DNA from: Chloracidobacterium sp. N
GTDB lineage: Bacteria > Acidobacteriota > Blastocatellia > Chloracidobacteriales > Chloracidobacteriaceae
Assembly: GCF_018304765.1 (NCBI RefSeq)
Contig: NZ_CP072643.1
Location: forward strand, 124,001 to 188,000
Direction: 5' to 3'
Length of the DNA: 64,000 bases
Shown here: in pieces, positions 40,685 to 49,052 of the stretch
How positions within the stretch are numbered: the first letter of the stretch is position 1
Layout: each line of letters starts with the position of its first letter
The notes under the pieces: generated by a model
The model's input: only the letters and a program-made list of their open reading frames with translations
Told to the model about the DNA's origin: nothing
Databases searched by the model: none
Translations under genes and position numbers: made by a program

Positions 40685-41542
40685 ATGATACGCCAGATTC
40701 GATTTGGGTTGGGATTGGGTACGGTGTTGCTGACCGGATGGCTGGCCAGCGATGTCGTCTGGGCACAGATGCCCACCATGAAGCGCGAGGAACGCATTCT
40801 CGGCGACCGGGCCGGCGCCAACTACAGTGTCCTTGAAGGCGGGATGCGCGTGCCGGCGACCGTGACCCAGATTAAGCCTGTTGAGCAGGTGGTCATTATT
40901 CTGGATGGTTCAGGCAGCATGGTGCCGATCTATCCACGGATCGTGGAAGAACTGCGCAAGGCGCTGCCGTCCCAGATGGCTGTGCCCACGGCCATTGCCC
41001 GCTTCAGCATGCAGAAAACGATGTTGCAGGACTTTACGACCTCCCGGGCCGCCCTCGACGGCGCGTTGGCCAAAGAGCAGCAGTTGTGGTCGAGCGGTGG
41101 GACCAACGACGGTACGATGAAGTCAAAAACCAACATCTACGGGGCTCTGACCGGTTTGCAGGAAGTCATCGGCAACAGGATGACGCACTGCATCGTCGTC
41201 ACCGATGGCAATGACAGCTTTACCGAACGTATAGACCTGCCGCGCGTCATCAAGGAAAACATGGTGGTGTCGTACGTCAACTGGGCCTACCGCAGCTTCA
41301 GCGCCCGGGTGGACGAAGAAAACGCCGTCCTCGTGACGGGGAGTGGTTCACGGCGCATGGACATCCCGAACGTGACGCTCCGTTTCGTCGTCCGGCAGAC
41401 CGGCGGCGAAGTGGTCAACTACGATGACTGGAAAGCCTTTGGCGCGTATTTCAAGCGCCGCCTCACCACGCCGGGCGCACTCTACCGGGCAACCTGGGAA
41501 TCCACAAATCCTGAAATACCATTTACACTGTCGGCGCGGTGA
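40685..41542 (+). CDS. Exported von Willebrand factor A-domain protein
   Basis: A 285-residue exported protein. The signal peptide is MIRQIRFGLGLGTVLLTGWL with cleavage near VWAQM. A VWA domain occupies residues 65-270, starting QVVIILDGSGSM, with the MIDAS metal site DGSGS (D74), the threonine loop SSGGTNDG and the aspartate of CIVVTDGND. It therefore probably binds a protein ligand through a divalent metal. GGGAG lies nine to thirteen bases before the ATG at 40685; the longer reading from 40541 has no signal peptide. It is followed by a FecR-like gene with 74 bases between and is likely part of the same surface-related operon. Confidence 0.82.
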   Translation: MIRQIRFGLGLGTVLLTGWLASDVVWAQMPTMKREERILGDRAGANYSVLEGGMRVPATVTQIKPVEQVVIILDGSGSMVPIYPRIVEELRKALPSQMAVPTAIARFSMQKTMLQDFTTSRAALDGALAKEQQLWSSGGTNDGTMKSKTNIYGALTGLQEVIGNRMTHCIVVTDGNDSFTERIDLPRVIKENMVVSYVNWAYRSFSARVDEENAVLVTGSGSRRMDIPNVTLRFVVRQTGGEVVNYDDWKAFGAYFKRRLTTPGALYRATWESTNPEIPFTLSAR

Positions 41543-41616
41543 GCCGAAGGCTCCGGCCGTTTGATCGCATTGTTTTTTTACAGGTCTTTCAACTCTTTTT
41601 TTGGAGAACCCATCCG

Positions 41617-42333
41617 ATGACGCGCCATCTGAAACTCGCATGTGCTTTCGCGCTGGCCGTTGCTTTGGCAACGGCGGCGTGGTTTCCGCTCTCCGGTCGT
41701 CACGTCAGCGCGCAGGGCGCGCAGGCAGCGCAACTGATGCCGCGCGGTGACGTCAAAATCAACGGCAACCCGGCGGCCGGCAGTATGGCTGTCGCCAGCG
41801 GCAGCCGCATCACCACCGGCAAGACCGGCTACGCCATCCTGAGCATTGCCAATGTCGGGCAGTTCTACATGGGTGACAACAGTGAAATCGTTGTCAACTT
41901 CCTGGCCGACCGGGTACGGATCGAACTGGCCGCCGGGATTCTCCGTTGCATCAAGAGCAGTGGCTCGGTTGTCCAGGTTTTTTCAACCCGGTGCACCCAC
42001 ATTGATGTCATCAAAGGCAATGTCGCGACGTTCAGCGGACCGGAAGCCTCCGCGCCAGCAATAGAGACGATTGGCGAAGCGCAGGCCCGGGATTACCCGG
42101 AAAGCGCCTACACTCGTTTTGACTCAACCGGCATGGATGATTTCCGGTGTGCTGTTTTTGACTGTGCCGTTTCGGCCTCGCCGGCGCTGCCGGTGATTCC
42201 ACCAGTTGTGCCGGTGATTGGCGCCAATCCGGGCGTGTTGGCGACGGTTGTGGCGGCCGGGGCTATCACCGGCATCATCCCGATCATCACGACCGGTCAG
42301 GATGACGCGCCGGTAAGTCCGGCACGTCCCTGA
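41617..42333 (+). CDS. Exported FecR-domain protein
   Basis: A 238-residue exported protein. The signal peptide (MTRHLKLACAFALAVALATA) is followed by a FecR-type beta region: PRGDVKINGNPAAGSMAVASGSRITTGKTGYAILSIANVGQF, DNSEIVVNFLADRVRIELAAG, and VVQVFSTRCTHIDVIKGNV. Such domains in exported proteins are thought to bind polysaccharide or act as scaffolds. A hydrophobic Pro/Val-rich C-terminal region (residues 190-225) may be a second membrane segment. The ATG has TTGGAGA 12 bases upstream. It is in a plus-strand run with the VWA gene before it and the TPR and O-antigen-ligase genes after it. Confidence 0.78.
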   Translation: MTRHLKLACAFALAVALATAAWFPLSGRHVSAQGAQAAQLMPRGDVKINGNPAAGSMAVASGSRITTGKTGYAILSIANVGQFYMGDNSEIVVNFLADRVRIELAAGILRCIKSSGSVVQVFSTRCTHIDVIKGNVATFSGPEASAPAIETIGEAQARDYPESAYTRFDSTGMDDFRCAVFDCAVSASPALPVIPPVVPVIGANPGVLATVVAAGAITGIIPIITTGQDDAPVSPARP

Positions 42334-42384
42334 GTTCCTCAAGACCTGCCGGCGGGAATGCTCCGGCGGATTGGCGCTGACAGC

Positions 42385-43662
42385 ATGAAGCCGCGGCGCC
42401 TCATTCCTGGTTTGTCTCTGATGCTCATCGGCGGCTTCGGGTTCTGGCTGTCCTGGCAGAACGAAGCCGCCGATGATGTTTGGCAGCAACGTCGCCCGCC
42501 AGCGTCCTATGAAGATCTGCTTCAGGCGGCGACGCGCGCGCCCTCAAATCCACGTCTCTGGGGTGCCTTGGGGCTGGCCTGCCTGTTGGACCCGCAGCAT
42601 CTCGACTACCAGGAATCCGAACGTCATCTGCGCCACGCTCTGTCGCTGGCGCCCAATGACGTGCGCCTGTGGGGCTGGCTGGGCGACACGCTGGCCATCA
42701 GTGGGCAGGTGGACGAAGCCGAGCGCACCCTGCGGCAGGCCCAGTCCCTGGCCCCCAACCATTTCATCACGCAGTGGCGACTGGCCAACGCCCTGATTCG
42801 GGTCGGCAAGCTGGAGGAAGCCGCCCCTTATGCGCGTGGCGCACTGCGCTCAAACCCAACCCAGGCCATCCTGATGCTCGATCTGGGATGGCGGATTTCC
42901 AACGGCAACCAGTCGTATGTCGAATCATTGCTGCCGCCGGGACTGCCGGATGTGGAATACCAGTACCTGCGGCTGCTCGTGCAGCAGCAGCGTGTGGCGG
43001 CGGCCATCCAACGCTGGCAGGCGGTGCTGGCAAAGCAGCCCGACCCGGAACGGAAGCGCACAACCGCTTTCATCCAGGATTTGCTGGCGGCCCGCGCTTA
43101 TGAAGCCGCCTGGCAGGTGTGGGCCGCCCTGCCCGAACGGCAGGCGGCAGGGCTGGTACGGACGGCCATCTACGACGGGGGATTCCGTGAGCCGGTGGCC
43201 AAGGTGCCCATTTTTGAGTGGCGTTTTCAGCAGAATGAAGCCGGTGCGCGGCTGGCGCTCGACCGGGCCGCCGATGTCCCGGTTGGGGGCAATGCCCTGC
43301 AAATTGCCTATGACTCGCCGGGCCCGGCCTTTTACCACGCCCGTCAGCTTCTGGCGCTGCCACCGGGCGCGTATCGGCTGACCTACTTCGTGCGCAGCCG
43401 TGATCTGGTGGCGGCTGCGCCGCCGGTCGTGGAATTGCAGGGGGTGGGGAATCCGAAGTGGCGTGTACGTTCCCTTCCGCCCTGGCGCGAGAACCAGCCA
43501 TGGCAGCGCGTGGTGTGTGAGTTTGCCGTTCCGCCGGAAGTTGGCGCTGTTGAGTTGGTCATCCTGCGCCCGTCGGAGTGTCTGACGCCGGGGACCTGTC
43601 CCATTTCGGGAACGGTCTGGTTTGGTGGTTTTGCCCTCGAAGTGATTTCCAAAGCGCGCTGA
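42385..43662 (+). CDS. Exported TPR-repeat protein with C-terminal beta domain
   Basis: About 425 residues. The chosen ATG gives MKPRRLIPGLSLMLIGGFG, a single N-terminal hydrophobic segment. Several TPR repeats follow (for example WGWLGDTLAISGQVDEAERTLRQAQSLAP and ITQWRLANALIRVGKLEEAAPYA). The last 150 residues form a beta-rich module (FREPVAKVPIFEWRFQQNE, GGNALQIAYDS, YRLTYFVRSRDL) that resembles a carbohydrate-binding-like jelly roll. Its stop and the O-antigen-ligase start share TGATG, so translation is coupled. The protein may be a periplasmic scaffold for polysaccharide assembly. An upstream ATG at 42358 is also possible. Confidence 0.75.
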   Translation: MKPRRLIPGLSLMLIGGFGFWLSWQNEAADDVWQQRRPPASYEDLLQAATRAPSNPRLWGALGLACLLDPQHLDYQESERHLRHALSLAPNDVRLWGWLGDTLAISGQVDEAERTLRQAQSLAPNHFITQWRLANALIRVGKLEEAAPYARGALRSNPTQAILMLDLGWRISNGNQSYVESLLPPGLPDVEYQYLRLLVQQQRVAAAIQRWQAVLAKQPDPERKRTTAFIQDLLAARAYEAAWQVWAALPERQAAGLVRTAIYDGGFREPVAKVPIFEWRFQQNEAGARLALDRAADVPVGGNALQIAYDSPGPAFYHARQLLALPPGAYRLTYFVRSRDLVAAAPPVVELQGVGNPKWRVRSLPPWRENQPWQRVVCEFAVPPEVGAVELVILRPSECLTPGTCPISGTVWFGGFALEVISKAR

Positions 43663-45035
43663 TGCCATCTTCCGCACTGCACCATCTCCGCCAACGGTTG
43701 GATTCCCTGGACGAGCCGCATCCCGCCTCCCGGTTCAACGCGGCGCTGTTCGTCGGCTTTCTGCTGTGGTTGGTGTGGCTGCCGATGCCGTTTGGTTCGG
43801 TTGAGGGCTGGGCGCGGCTCATCCTGCACGCCGGCGCTTTTGGGCTGACGCTGGTGCTGGGCATCCAGACCTGGCTTGGTCAGCGGGAAGTCAACCTCCC
43901 GGCCGGGGCCATGATTGGTTTGGGCATCATTGGACTGGCTCTGGTGCAACGGCTGCCGGTGCCCGGGGTGCAGACGGTGGATGATTTCTACACCCGCCAG
44001 GCGACGGTTCACCTGCTGGCTATGGTCTGTCTGTTCGTTGTCAGCGCCAACTTCTTTGCTTCTGAAAAGCAGGCGGTGCTGTTTGCCCGCGTCTTTGTCG
44101 CCTGGGGTGGTCTCTTTGCCCTCTATGCCATCATGCAGCACTTCATCGGACAGGGAAGCTACGCAGCATTTCGGAAGCTGCTGGGAACGCCCTTCGGCAC
44201 CTTTGTCAACCGCAACCACTACGCCGGGATGATCGAACTGCTGGCGCCGCTGGCCGTGGCCATGGCGGCCCAGCGGCGGCGTGGGACTGAAGACGATGTG
44301 CGGTGGCTCTACGTGGTGGCGGCGGTGGTCATGCTGTTGTCCCTGGCGCTATGCGCTTCACGCGGTGGCTGGATTGCCGGAGCTGCCGGGACACTGACCG
44401 CAGTGGCGCTCGCCGCGCGGGTGCAACGGCGCTGGCGACGGGCGGCTCTGGGCAGTCTGTCGTTGATTCCGCTGGGGGTTCTCGTCGGCGTCTGGTGGAT
44501 GGGCATTGATCCCCTTGTCAGCCGCCTGCAAGCCCCCGGTGAGTTGCCGGCCACAGCCGACCAGGTGGCGCGCAATGTCATCTGGAAAAACACCCTGACG
44601 CTTGTGCGCGAGCGTCCGCTGACCGGAAGCGGGCTGGGAACCTTCCAGATTGCCTACACACGGGTGGATACGTCCAACGGGGTGAATCGCGTCGAGCAGG
44701 CGCACAACGACTACCTGCAACTGCTGGCCGAAACCGGTCTCGTCGGTTTTGCGCTGGGGATGGCCTGGCTGGGGTGGTTTTTCCGGCGGGTGCGCCAGGG
44801 ATTCCGCCGCCGGTCAGGGGAGCGCCGGGCAACGGAATGGGCAACGGAATGGACAACGGAATGGACATACGTTCACCTGGGCACGGTCAGTGGATGCGTT
44901 GCCGGGCTGGTGCACGCCTGTTTTGACTTCAACTGGCAGATTCCGTCCAATGCCGCCTACTTCGTGGTTCTGGCAGCGCTGGCAACAACCACTCCGGCCC
45001 CGGAACCATTGGCGGACACGCCTCCCGAAGACTGA
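43662..45035 (+). CDS. O-antigen ligase/polymerase family membrane protein
   Basis: A 457-residue protein with about ten hydrophobic helices and the Wzy_C/WaaL signature: FGTFVNRNHYAGMIELLAP, CASRGGWIAGAAGTL, and TGSGLGTFQIAYTRV, then the periplasmic VEQAHNDYLQLLAETGLVGF. The arginine and histidine of the HNDYL loop are the usual active-site residues for ligating or polymerising glycans on lipid carriers. The soluble C-terminal part carries a tandem TEWATEWTTEWT stretch encoded by three 12-bp repeats. Coupled to the TPR gene upstream. It probably finishes a surface polysaccharide whose helpers are the VWA, FecR and TPR proteins. Confidence 0.88.
   Translation: MPSSALHHLRQRLDSLDEPHPASRFNAALFVGFLLWLVWLPMPFGSVEGWARLILHAGAFGLTLVLGIQTWLGQREVNLPAGAMIGLGIIGLALVQRLPVPGVQTVDDFYTRQATVHLLAMVCLFVVSANFFASEKQAVLFARVFVAWGGLFALYAIMQHFIGQGSYAAFRKLLGTPFGTFVNRNHYAGMIELLAPLAVAMAAQRRRGTEDDVRWLYVVAAVVMLLSLALCASRGGWIAGAAGTLTAVALAARVQRRWRRAALGSLSLIPLGVLVGVWWMGIDPLVSRLQAPGELPATADQVARNVIWKNTLTLVRERPLTGSGLGTFQIAYTRVDTSNGVNRVEQAHNDYLQLLAETGLVGFALGMAWLGWFFRRVRQGFRRRSGERRATEWATEWTTEWTYVHLGTVSGCVAGLVHACFDFNWQIPSNAAYFVVLAALATTTPAPEPLADTPPED
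44829..44864. repeat. Three 12-bp tandem repeats in the O-antigen ligase gene
   Basis: Three near-identical copies of GCAACGGAATGG lie head to tail at 44829-44840, 44841-44852 and 44853-44864. They encode the repeated Thr-Glu-Trp motif in a cytoplasmic or periplasmic loop. The 12-base period keeps the frame when copies change. Confidence 0.9.
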
Positions 45036-45076
45036 AGTGCCGCTGGGCTTTTTCAACCGGGTTCAACCGGGCTGTT

Positions 45077-45727
45077 TCAGCGTTGGGTGCTGGTGCTCAT
45101 CTGGGCGAGGGTTTCGTCCTGCATGGCCATCAGGCGGTCAATGAGTTCCAGCAGCCGCAGCGACTGGTGCAGTTCATGGGACGCCCGTTGACGCTGGGGT
45201 TCGGGCAGGGCCAGGGCTTCCGGCGCGGGGATGTCTTCCGGCAGCGCGCGTCTCCGGCGGCGCTCCGGGTCATGCTCTTCCTCGTCACGCGGCAGAACGG
45301 CCAGCAGACGGCGTGCATTGCGTTGCTGGCGGTCAAGGAGTTTGCGCAGCAGTTCACGGCGCATGGTCGGGGTGAGGTGCCGCAGCGCCACGTCGTTGCC
45401 GAGCGGGGGAAGGATTGTCCCCGGCATGGTCGGCTGCTGGTTGAGACCGAGCAGTTCTTCCGTGGCTGAAGCGCCGCCGGTGGCCCGGAGCTGTTCGGCG
45501 GCCAGGGCCTGCGACGGGTCACGGCCGAGCAGGGCATCGGGAAGGATATTTTTCTGTCCTGGAACTTCCGGGGCCGGGAGTCCGCGTGGCTGGCCGATTT
45601 CGCCCGGCTGACCGATGGTGCCCTGGACGGGGTTGAACCTTGTGCCGCCGACCCGCTCGTGGCTTCCGCCGGCTGAGTTGGTCGAAGGCAGGGGCTGCCG
45701 CTGATTGACGCCGCCGACTTCTGGCAT
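45077..45727 (-). CDS. Unrecognised 216-residue protein beside the type III secretion genes
   Basis: A 216-residue protein beginning MPEVGGVNQRQ, with GGAGG ten bases before its ATG. The first 90 residues are low-complexity and rich in Gly, Pro and Gln, a composition common in secreted type III substrates. A helical region, TPTMRRELLRKLLDRQQRNARRLL, a short very acidic/basic stretch (EEEHDPERRRRR) and a helical C-terminus (SHELHQSLRLLELIDRLMAMQDE) follow. It lies downstream of sctU in the same direction, with a 320-base gap. It may be a secretion regulator, needle-length protein or effector. I do not recognise the family. Confidence 0.6.
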   Translation of the reverse strand: MPEVGGVNQRQPLPSTNSAGGSHERVGGTRFNPVQGTIGQPGEIGQPRGLPAPEVPGQKNILPDALLGRDPSQALAAEQLRATGGASATEELLGLNQQPTMPGTILPPLGNDVALRHLTPTMRRELLRKLLDRQQRNARRLLAVLPRDEEEHDPERRRRRALPEDIPAPEALALPEPQRQRASHELHQSLRLLELIDRLMAMQDETLAQMSTSTQR

Positions 45728-46047
45728 GGATATGTGCCTCCGGGATGGGGAAAGTCGTGGGGAAGTCGTTTGGGACGCGCGCGCTGGACGCCGCCCAGGG
45801 GCTGTGGGTTTGACTGTTTGGAGGTGGATGGTAAGCGAGCGGGCTGGCTGAGAAAAGGGCTTTTGTCGGTATGGCTGTGGCGTGCCTGTGGGGTGTGGCT
45901 CGTGGGCTGGTGGGGGTTGCCGGTTGTGGGGGCAACGAGGTGTGCAGAAGCCCTCTGCTGTTAGTTACCTGCATCTGATAACGAAAAATAGGTTGCTGGG
46001 AACAGTCTTTGAAGCATTTTCTACGACTACAGCCTTTGAAGCACTTT
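45728..46047. other. G/T-rich gap between sctU and the 216-residue gene
   Basis: A 320-base stretch with no supported gene. The plus strand is strongly G/T-rich and contains a short direct repeat (GGGGAAAGTCGT then GGGGAAGTCGT) near 45760. The right end contains a 22-base direct repeat that crosses into the sctU stop codon; it is listed separately. A promoter for the downstream gene probably lies here. Confidence 0.5.
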
Positions 46048-46055
46048 CTACGACT
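46007..46055. repeat. 22-base direct repeat (27-base period) spanning the sctU stop
   Basis: CTTTGAAGCA-T/C-TTTCTACGACT occurs at 46007-46028 and again at 46034-46055 with one mismatch. The second copy covers the end of sctU including its stop codon at 46048-46050, so the first copy is likely a duplication of the gene end. Confidence 0.85.
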
Positions 46056-47127
46056 GGGGATGGGTTTCCGCGACGGTGTAAGCCCAGCGTAGGACAATGG
46101 CAATGGCTTCGTAGAGGTTTTCAGGGATTTCGCTGTTGACTTCGAGTTCATAGAGCGCGCGCGCCAGCGGAATGTCCTGCTTGATGGGGACGCCAGCCTC
46201 TTGGGCCACCTTGCGAATCTGGGCGGCAATCAGATCAGCACCCTTGGCTGTAATCTGCGGCGCCTGCATCGTTTTGCGGTCATAGCGCAGGGCAACGGCG
46301 ACGTGCGTCGGGTTGACCAACACGACATCCGACTCACGGACAGCCTGGGCGCTGGCTTCGTTGAGCAACTCCATGTGCAGCGCCCGGCGTTCGGCTTTGA
46401 TGTGCGGGTCGCCTTCCTGCTCCTTCCACTCTTCCTTCACTTCCTGCTTGGTCATTTTCAGGTCCTGGAGGTGGAGGAACTTCTGAAGGAAGAAATCCAG
46501 CGCCCCCAGCGCCACGAAACAGATGGCCACCGCCAGACCCAGTTCAATGATCTGCGCCAGGATGAACTGGCTGGTTTCCGCCGGGGAGACCCGGGCCAGC
46601 GACGGAAGCATGTGCCGCGAACCAAGAATGGTGTAGCTGGCAATGCCCGTCGCAATGACGAGCTTGAGAAGGGTCTTGGCAAACTCGATGTAGGTGCGTG
46701 ATTTGAAGAACTTTTGCTGGAAGGCCGTGAAGGGATTGAGCCGGTTCATGTCCGGCTTGAGCGCCTCGGTCGAGAACAGCGCCCCAACCTGAATGTACCC
46801 AACCAGCGCCGCCAGAACGAACACCACCAGAAAAAGCGGCGCCAGGGTCATGGCCAGCGTGGTCAGCCCTTCGAGCAGCACCTCACCCGCAGCGGCCATG
46901 TCCAGCTCGCCCCTGAAGGTTGCCGCATGCTGAATGCTTTTTTGGGTGAGTCCGACCACCTGCCCGCCGATGAAGTTACCGGTGAGAAGAAAAACAATGC
47001 CCATGGACCCGACGAGCAGCGCGGCTGAAACCAGGTCCTGGCTTTTGGCCACCTGTCCTTTTTTGCGCGCATCGTCGAGCTTTTTTTGAGTCGGTTGTTC
47101 GGTCTTTTCTCCGCTACTTTCCGACAT
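46048..47127 (-). CDS. sctU: Type III secretion export-gate switch protein SctU (FlhB/YscU family)
   Basis: A 359-residue inner-membrane protein. The start MSESSGEKTEQPTQKKLDDARKKGQV is the family hallmark. Four hydrophobic helices lie between residues 30 and 215, followed by the cytoplasmic domain. The autocleavage motif N272-P273-T274-H275 is intact (VLVNPTHVAVALRYD), so the protein can cleave itself and switch substrates. It overlaps the upstream small gene by 14 bases. No flagellar genes are nearby and the small proteins around it look like type III accessories, so SctU fits better than FlhB, but both are possible. Other gate components (SctR, S, T, V) are not in the window. Confidence 0.92.
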   Translation of the reverse strand: MSESSGEKTEQPTQKKLDDARKKGQVAKSQDLVSAALLVGSMGIVFLLTGNFIGGQVVGLTQKSIQHAATFRGELDMAAAGEVLLEGLTTLAMTLAPLFLVVFVLAALVGYIQVGALFSTEALKPDMNRLNPFTAFQQKFFKSRTYIEFAKTLLKLVIATGIASYTILGSRHMLPSLARVSPAETSQFILAQIIELGLAVAICFVALGALDFFLQKFLHLQDLKMTKQEVKEEWKEQEGDPHIKAERRALHMELLNEASAQAVRESDVVLVNPTHVAVALRYDRKTMQAPQITAKGADLIAAQIRKVAQEAGVPIKQDIPLARALYELEVNSEIPENLYEAIAIVLRWAYTVAETHPQS

Positions 47128-47539
47128 GGGACGGCGTCTCGGTCTTCAGGCGTGACAGAATGGAAAGCATTTTGCGACGGAAGCGCGGGTCATTGGCTGC
47201 CAGGTTGGCCAAATCATCCGCCATCCGTTCGCTGAGCGGCGAGTCTTGGATGGTTTCCGAAAAGCTGAGCGTCAGGAGGGACTGGGCCGATTGCCGTACG
47301 GCGGCCGTCGCTTCTTCCGGGTTGGCCAGGTTGGACTGTGCCGCAATGGCCGCCAGAGCTGACCGGGCGGGATTCTCCACGCTGCTGGTCGTGGATGTCT
47401 CGGCGGATGCGTCTGTTTCGGCGGTTTCGCCGAGACCCTCGATGAGATTTCCAAAGAGTCCACCGGCGCGTTTCTTGCCCTTGACCGGTTCAGATGAGGT
47501 TGGACCCGAACCAAATGGCGACCCCGGACGGATTTTCAT
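47114..47539 (-). CDS. Unrecognised small protein coupled to sctU
   Basis: 141 residues beginning MKIRPGSPFGSGPTSSE. AGGAG is well placed before the ATG at 47539, and the gene end overlaps the sctU start by 14 bases. The N-terminal 60 residues are polar and disordered (Gly/Ser/Thr-rich), a common feature of type III secretion substrates and regulators. The remaining helical part (SALAAIAAQSNLANPEEATAAVRQS, SERMADDLANLAANDPRFRRKML) could form a small bundle. I do not recognise the family. Translation coupling to sctU suggests a regulator or chaperone of the gate. Confidence 0.62.
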   Translation of the reverse strand: MKIRPGSPFGSGPTSSEPVKGKKRAGGLFGNLIEGLGETAETDASAETSTTSSVENPARSALAAIAAQSNLANPEEATAAVRQSAQSLLTLSFSETIQDSPLSERMADDLANLAANDPRFRRKMLSILSRLKTETPSHVGK

Positions 47540-47615
47540 GGGTGCAGCTCCTTTCGTCTGGCAGACAGCCGGGCGCAAGCGCGAAGTGGCTGAAGGAACC
47601 GGGGACGGATAAGGG

Positions 47616-48011
47616 TCATTCGGTCAGCGCCGCCAGGGTGTCGAGCAGCGCCTGGGCCGTCACCGCGTGGGGCGAATCGCCGCCTTCGGCAATGACCGAC
47701 CGTAGCCGCTCTTCGCCTTCCTCCCGTGATCCACGATAGAGCAAAATCTCGCCCAGTTGCACTTGGGCGTGCAGACTGTCGGGAGAACGGGCCAGGACAG
47801 ACTCACACAACTCCTGGGCGCGGGCCAGGTCTCCCTGCCGAATCAGGACGCTGGCCAGCCCCAGTGCCGGTAGCTCAAGGTCAGGACGCAGGGCGGCCAC
47901 CCCCTGGAAGACCGTGGCCGCCTCGGTGTAGCGCATGACATCGCGCAGAAGAAAACCGGCTTCCAGGACGGCGCGCAACTCATCATCCGAAGGGGTGGGC
48001 AGTACAGACAT
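47616..48011 (-). CDS. TPR chaperone-like protein (SycD/LcrH or SctG type candidate)
   Basis: 131 residues with two to three TPR-like helix pairs: VLEAGFLLRDVMRYTEAATVFQGVAALRPD, PALGLASVLIRQGDLARAQELCESVLARSPD and HAQVQLGEILLYRGSREEGEERLRSVI. Length and repeat number match type III secretion class II chaperones (SycD/LcrH) and SctG-type proteins that hold translocators or needle subunits. It lies between two small genes in the same direction, 76 bases before the sctU-coupled gene. A start at TTG 48044 would add eleven residues; the ATG at 48011 is preferred. Specific partners are unknown, but the 120-residue gene upstream is a good candidate. Confidence 0.65.
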   Translation of the reverse strand: MSVLPTPSDDELRAVLEAGFLLRDVMRYTEAATVFQGVAALRPDLELPALGLASVLIRQGDLARAQELCESVLARSPDSLHAQVQLGEILLYRGSREEGEERLRSVIAEGGDSPHAVTAQALLDTLAALTE

Positions 48012-48056
48012 CGCAGGTGCTGTCACCAACACAATGGCATCCAAGGACAGCCGGGA

Positions 48057-48419
48057 CTACTTGAGGTTTTGAATGGCGGCCATTTCACTGTCGTGGCGCG
48101 CCTTCATCAGGTTGCTGAGCATCTGGAACTGCTGCGACAGGCTGTTGACGCGGTTCTGGATGGAGAAAAGCTGCATCTGCTGGTGATACTGCTGGGCCAG
48201 CATGGTTTCGGCATCGGCCAGACCCGGCAGGTTTCCGCCGCGCAGGATGCCGCCCACAATGGAACCCACGCCGGGGGCGACGACATTCAGCGCCCCACCG
48301 AGAATGCCGCCAAAAATGCGCCCAAACCGCCCCGGCTCACGTCCTGGAACGGCCCCCGGCTGAGAGTTGTACGGTGACGAGGTAGGAGGTTGCAGTCCAC
48401 TGATGATGGCATCCGGCAT
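48057..48419 (-). CDS. Small glycine-rich hydrophobic protein, candidate type III secretion substrate
   Basis: 120 residues beginning MPDAIISGLQPPTSSPYNSQ, with AGGAG ten bases before the ATG. A polar N-terminus is followed by a glycine-rich hydrophobic segment (residues 36-62, GRIFGGILGGALNVVAPGVG and on) and then by a helical, Gln-rich C-terminus (AQQYHQQMQLFSIQNRVNSLSQQFQM). The hydrophobic-then-coiled layout resembles small translocators or pore-forming secreted proteins, but no family is recognised. It sits just upstream of the TPR chaperone-like gene, as translocator genes commonly do. It has no cleavable signal peptide. Confidence 0.6.
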   Translation of the reverse strand: MPDAIISGLQPPTSSPYNSQPGAVPGREPGRFGRIFGGILGGALNVVAPGVGSIVGGILRGGNLPGLADAETMLAQQYHQQMQLFSIQNRVNSLSQQFQMLSNLMKARHDSEMAAIQNLK

Positions 48420-48567
48420 AATCGAGGTCTCCTGAGTTGTTTTGCAAGTGTCGCGAGGCTTCCCTCGTCCATGGTTATCGTCGGCCACCGGCCATTGTTG
48501 CGTCCGGTGCGGTGGCGTGGGAACCGGCTGACCGGCGGGCCGCCAACCGGACAAAACCTGCCTGTTG

Positions 48568-48819
48568 TCAGGTCTGGTTTTGCTGTTGGTACAGCGCGGC
48601 CATCTCGTCCAGCAGTTTCCCCACGATGTGCCAGGCCTGCGCCGCCTGTGAGGCGGTCGTGGCCTCGGCTTTGGCGCCCTGCCGGATGGCACGGTCAAGG
48701 GCGTGCCGGGTGGCATCGAGCTGCCAGCGGAGCGCCGCCAAGTTGTCCGGCGACTGAAGCAGGGCATCAAGTGTCGGGTAACGCAGCAGTTCCGCGACCG
48801 GAAAGGTACTGTCCGTCAT
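48568..48819 (-). CDS. Small helical protein, possible needle-type or chaperone subunit
   Basis: 83 residues, all helical, no signal peptide. After a start MTDSTFPVAELLRYP the segment LLQSPDNLAALRWQLDATRH resembles the Pro-x-Asn-Pro turn region and second helix of type III needle subunits, and the protein length is also like theirs. The C-terminal helix (HIVGKLLDEMAALYQQQ) is longer than expected, so an inner-rod, YscE-like chaperone or unrelated helical protein is possible too. It is the first gene of this minus-strand run, 148 bases before the glycine-rich gene. Confidence in function is low. Confidence 0.5.
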   Translation of the reverse strand: MTDSTFPVAELLRYPTLDALLQSPDNLAALRWQLDATRHALDRAIRQGAKAEATTASQAAQAWHIVGKLLDEMAALYQQQNQT

Positions 48820-49052
48820 GGGATTTTTGGATCGTCAGACACAGGATACGGAGTGGTTACAGCGTGGCGCGATGCTAGCACAAAAGCCGGCCTGGGATGG
48901 ACGAGTCTGTGCCAGGCACCTGCCAGAGGGTGGCGCAGACCATGCGCAACCGTCTGGAAACTTCGCCGGATGGTTGTCGTTCACAACAGGCCCGATTATC
49001 TTCCTACACTTTGGTGGGCGGTCAGGTCGGTATAGCCCACCCTGGTGATGCT

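Noticed and set aside
40685-45035. Exosortase/PEP-CTERM locus
   Set aside because: FecR, TPR and ligase genes occur in such loci, but no exosortase or PEP-CTERM tail was seen.
40029-47127. Flagellar gene cluster from FliJ- and FlhB-like proteins
   Set aside because: No filament, hook, motor or ring gene is in the window, and neighbours look like secretion-chaperone genes.
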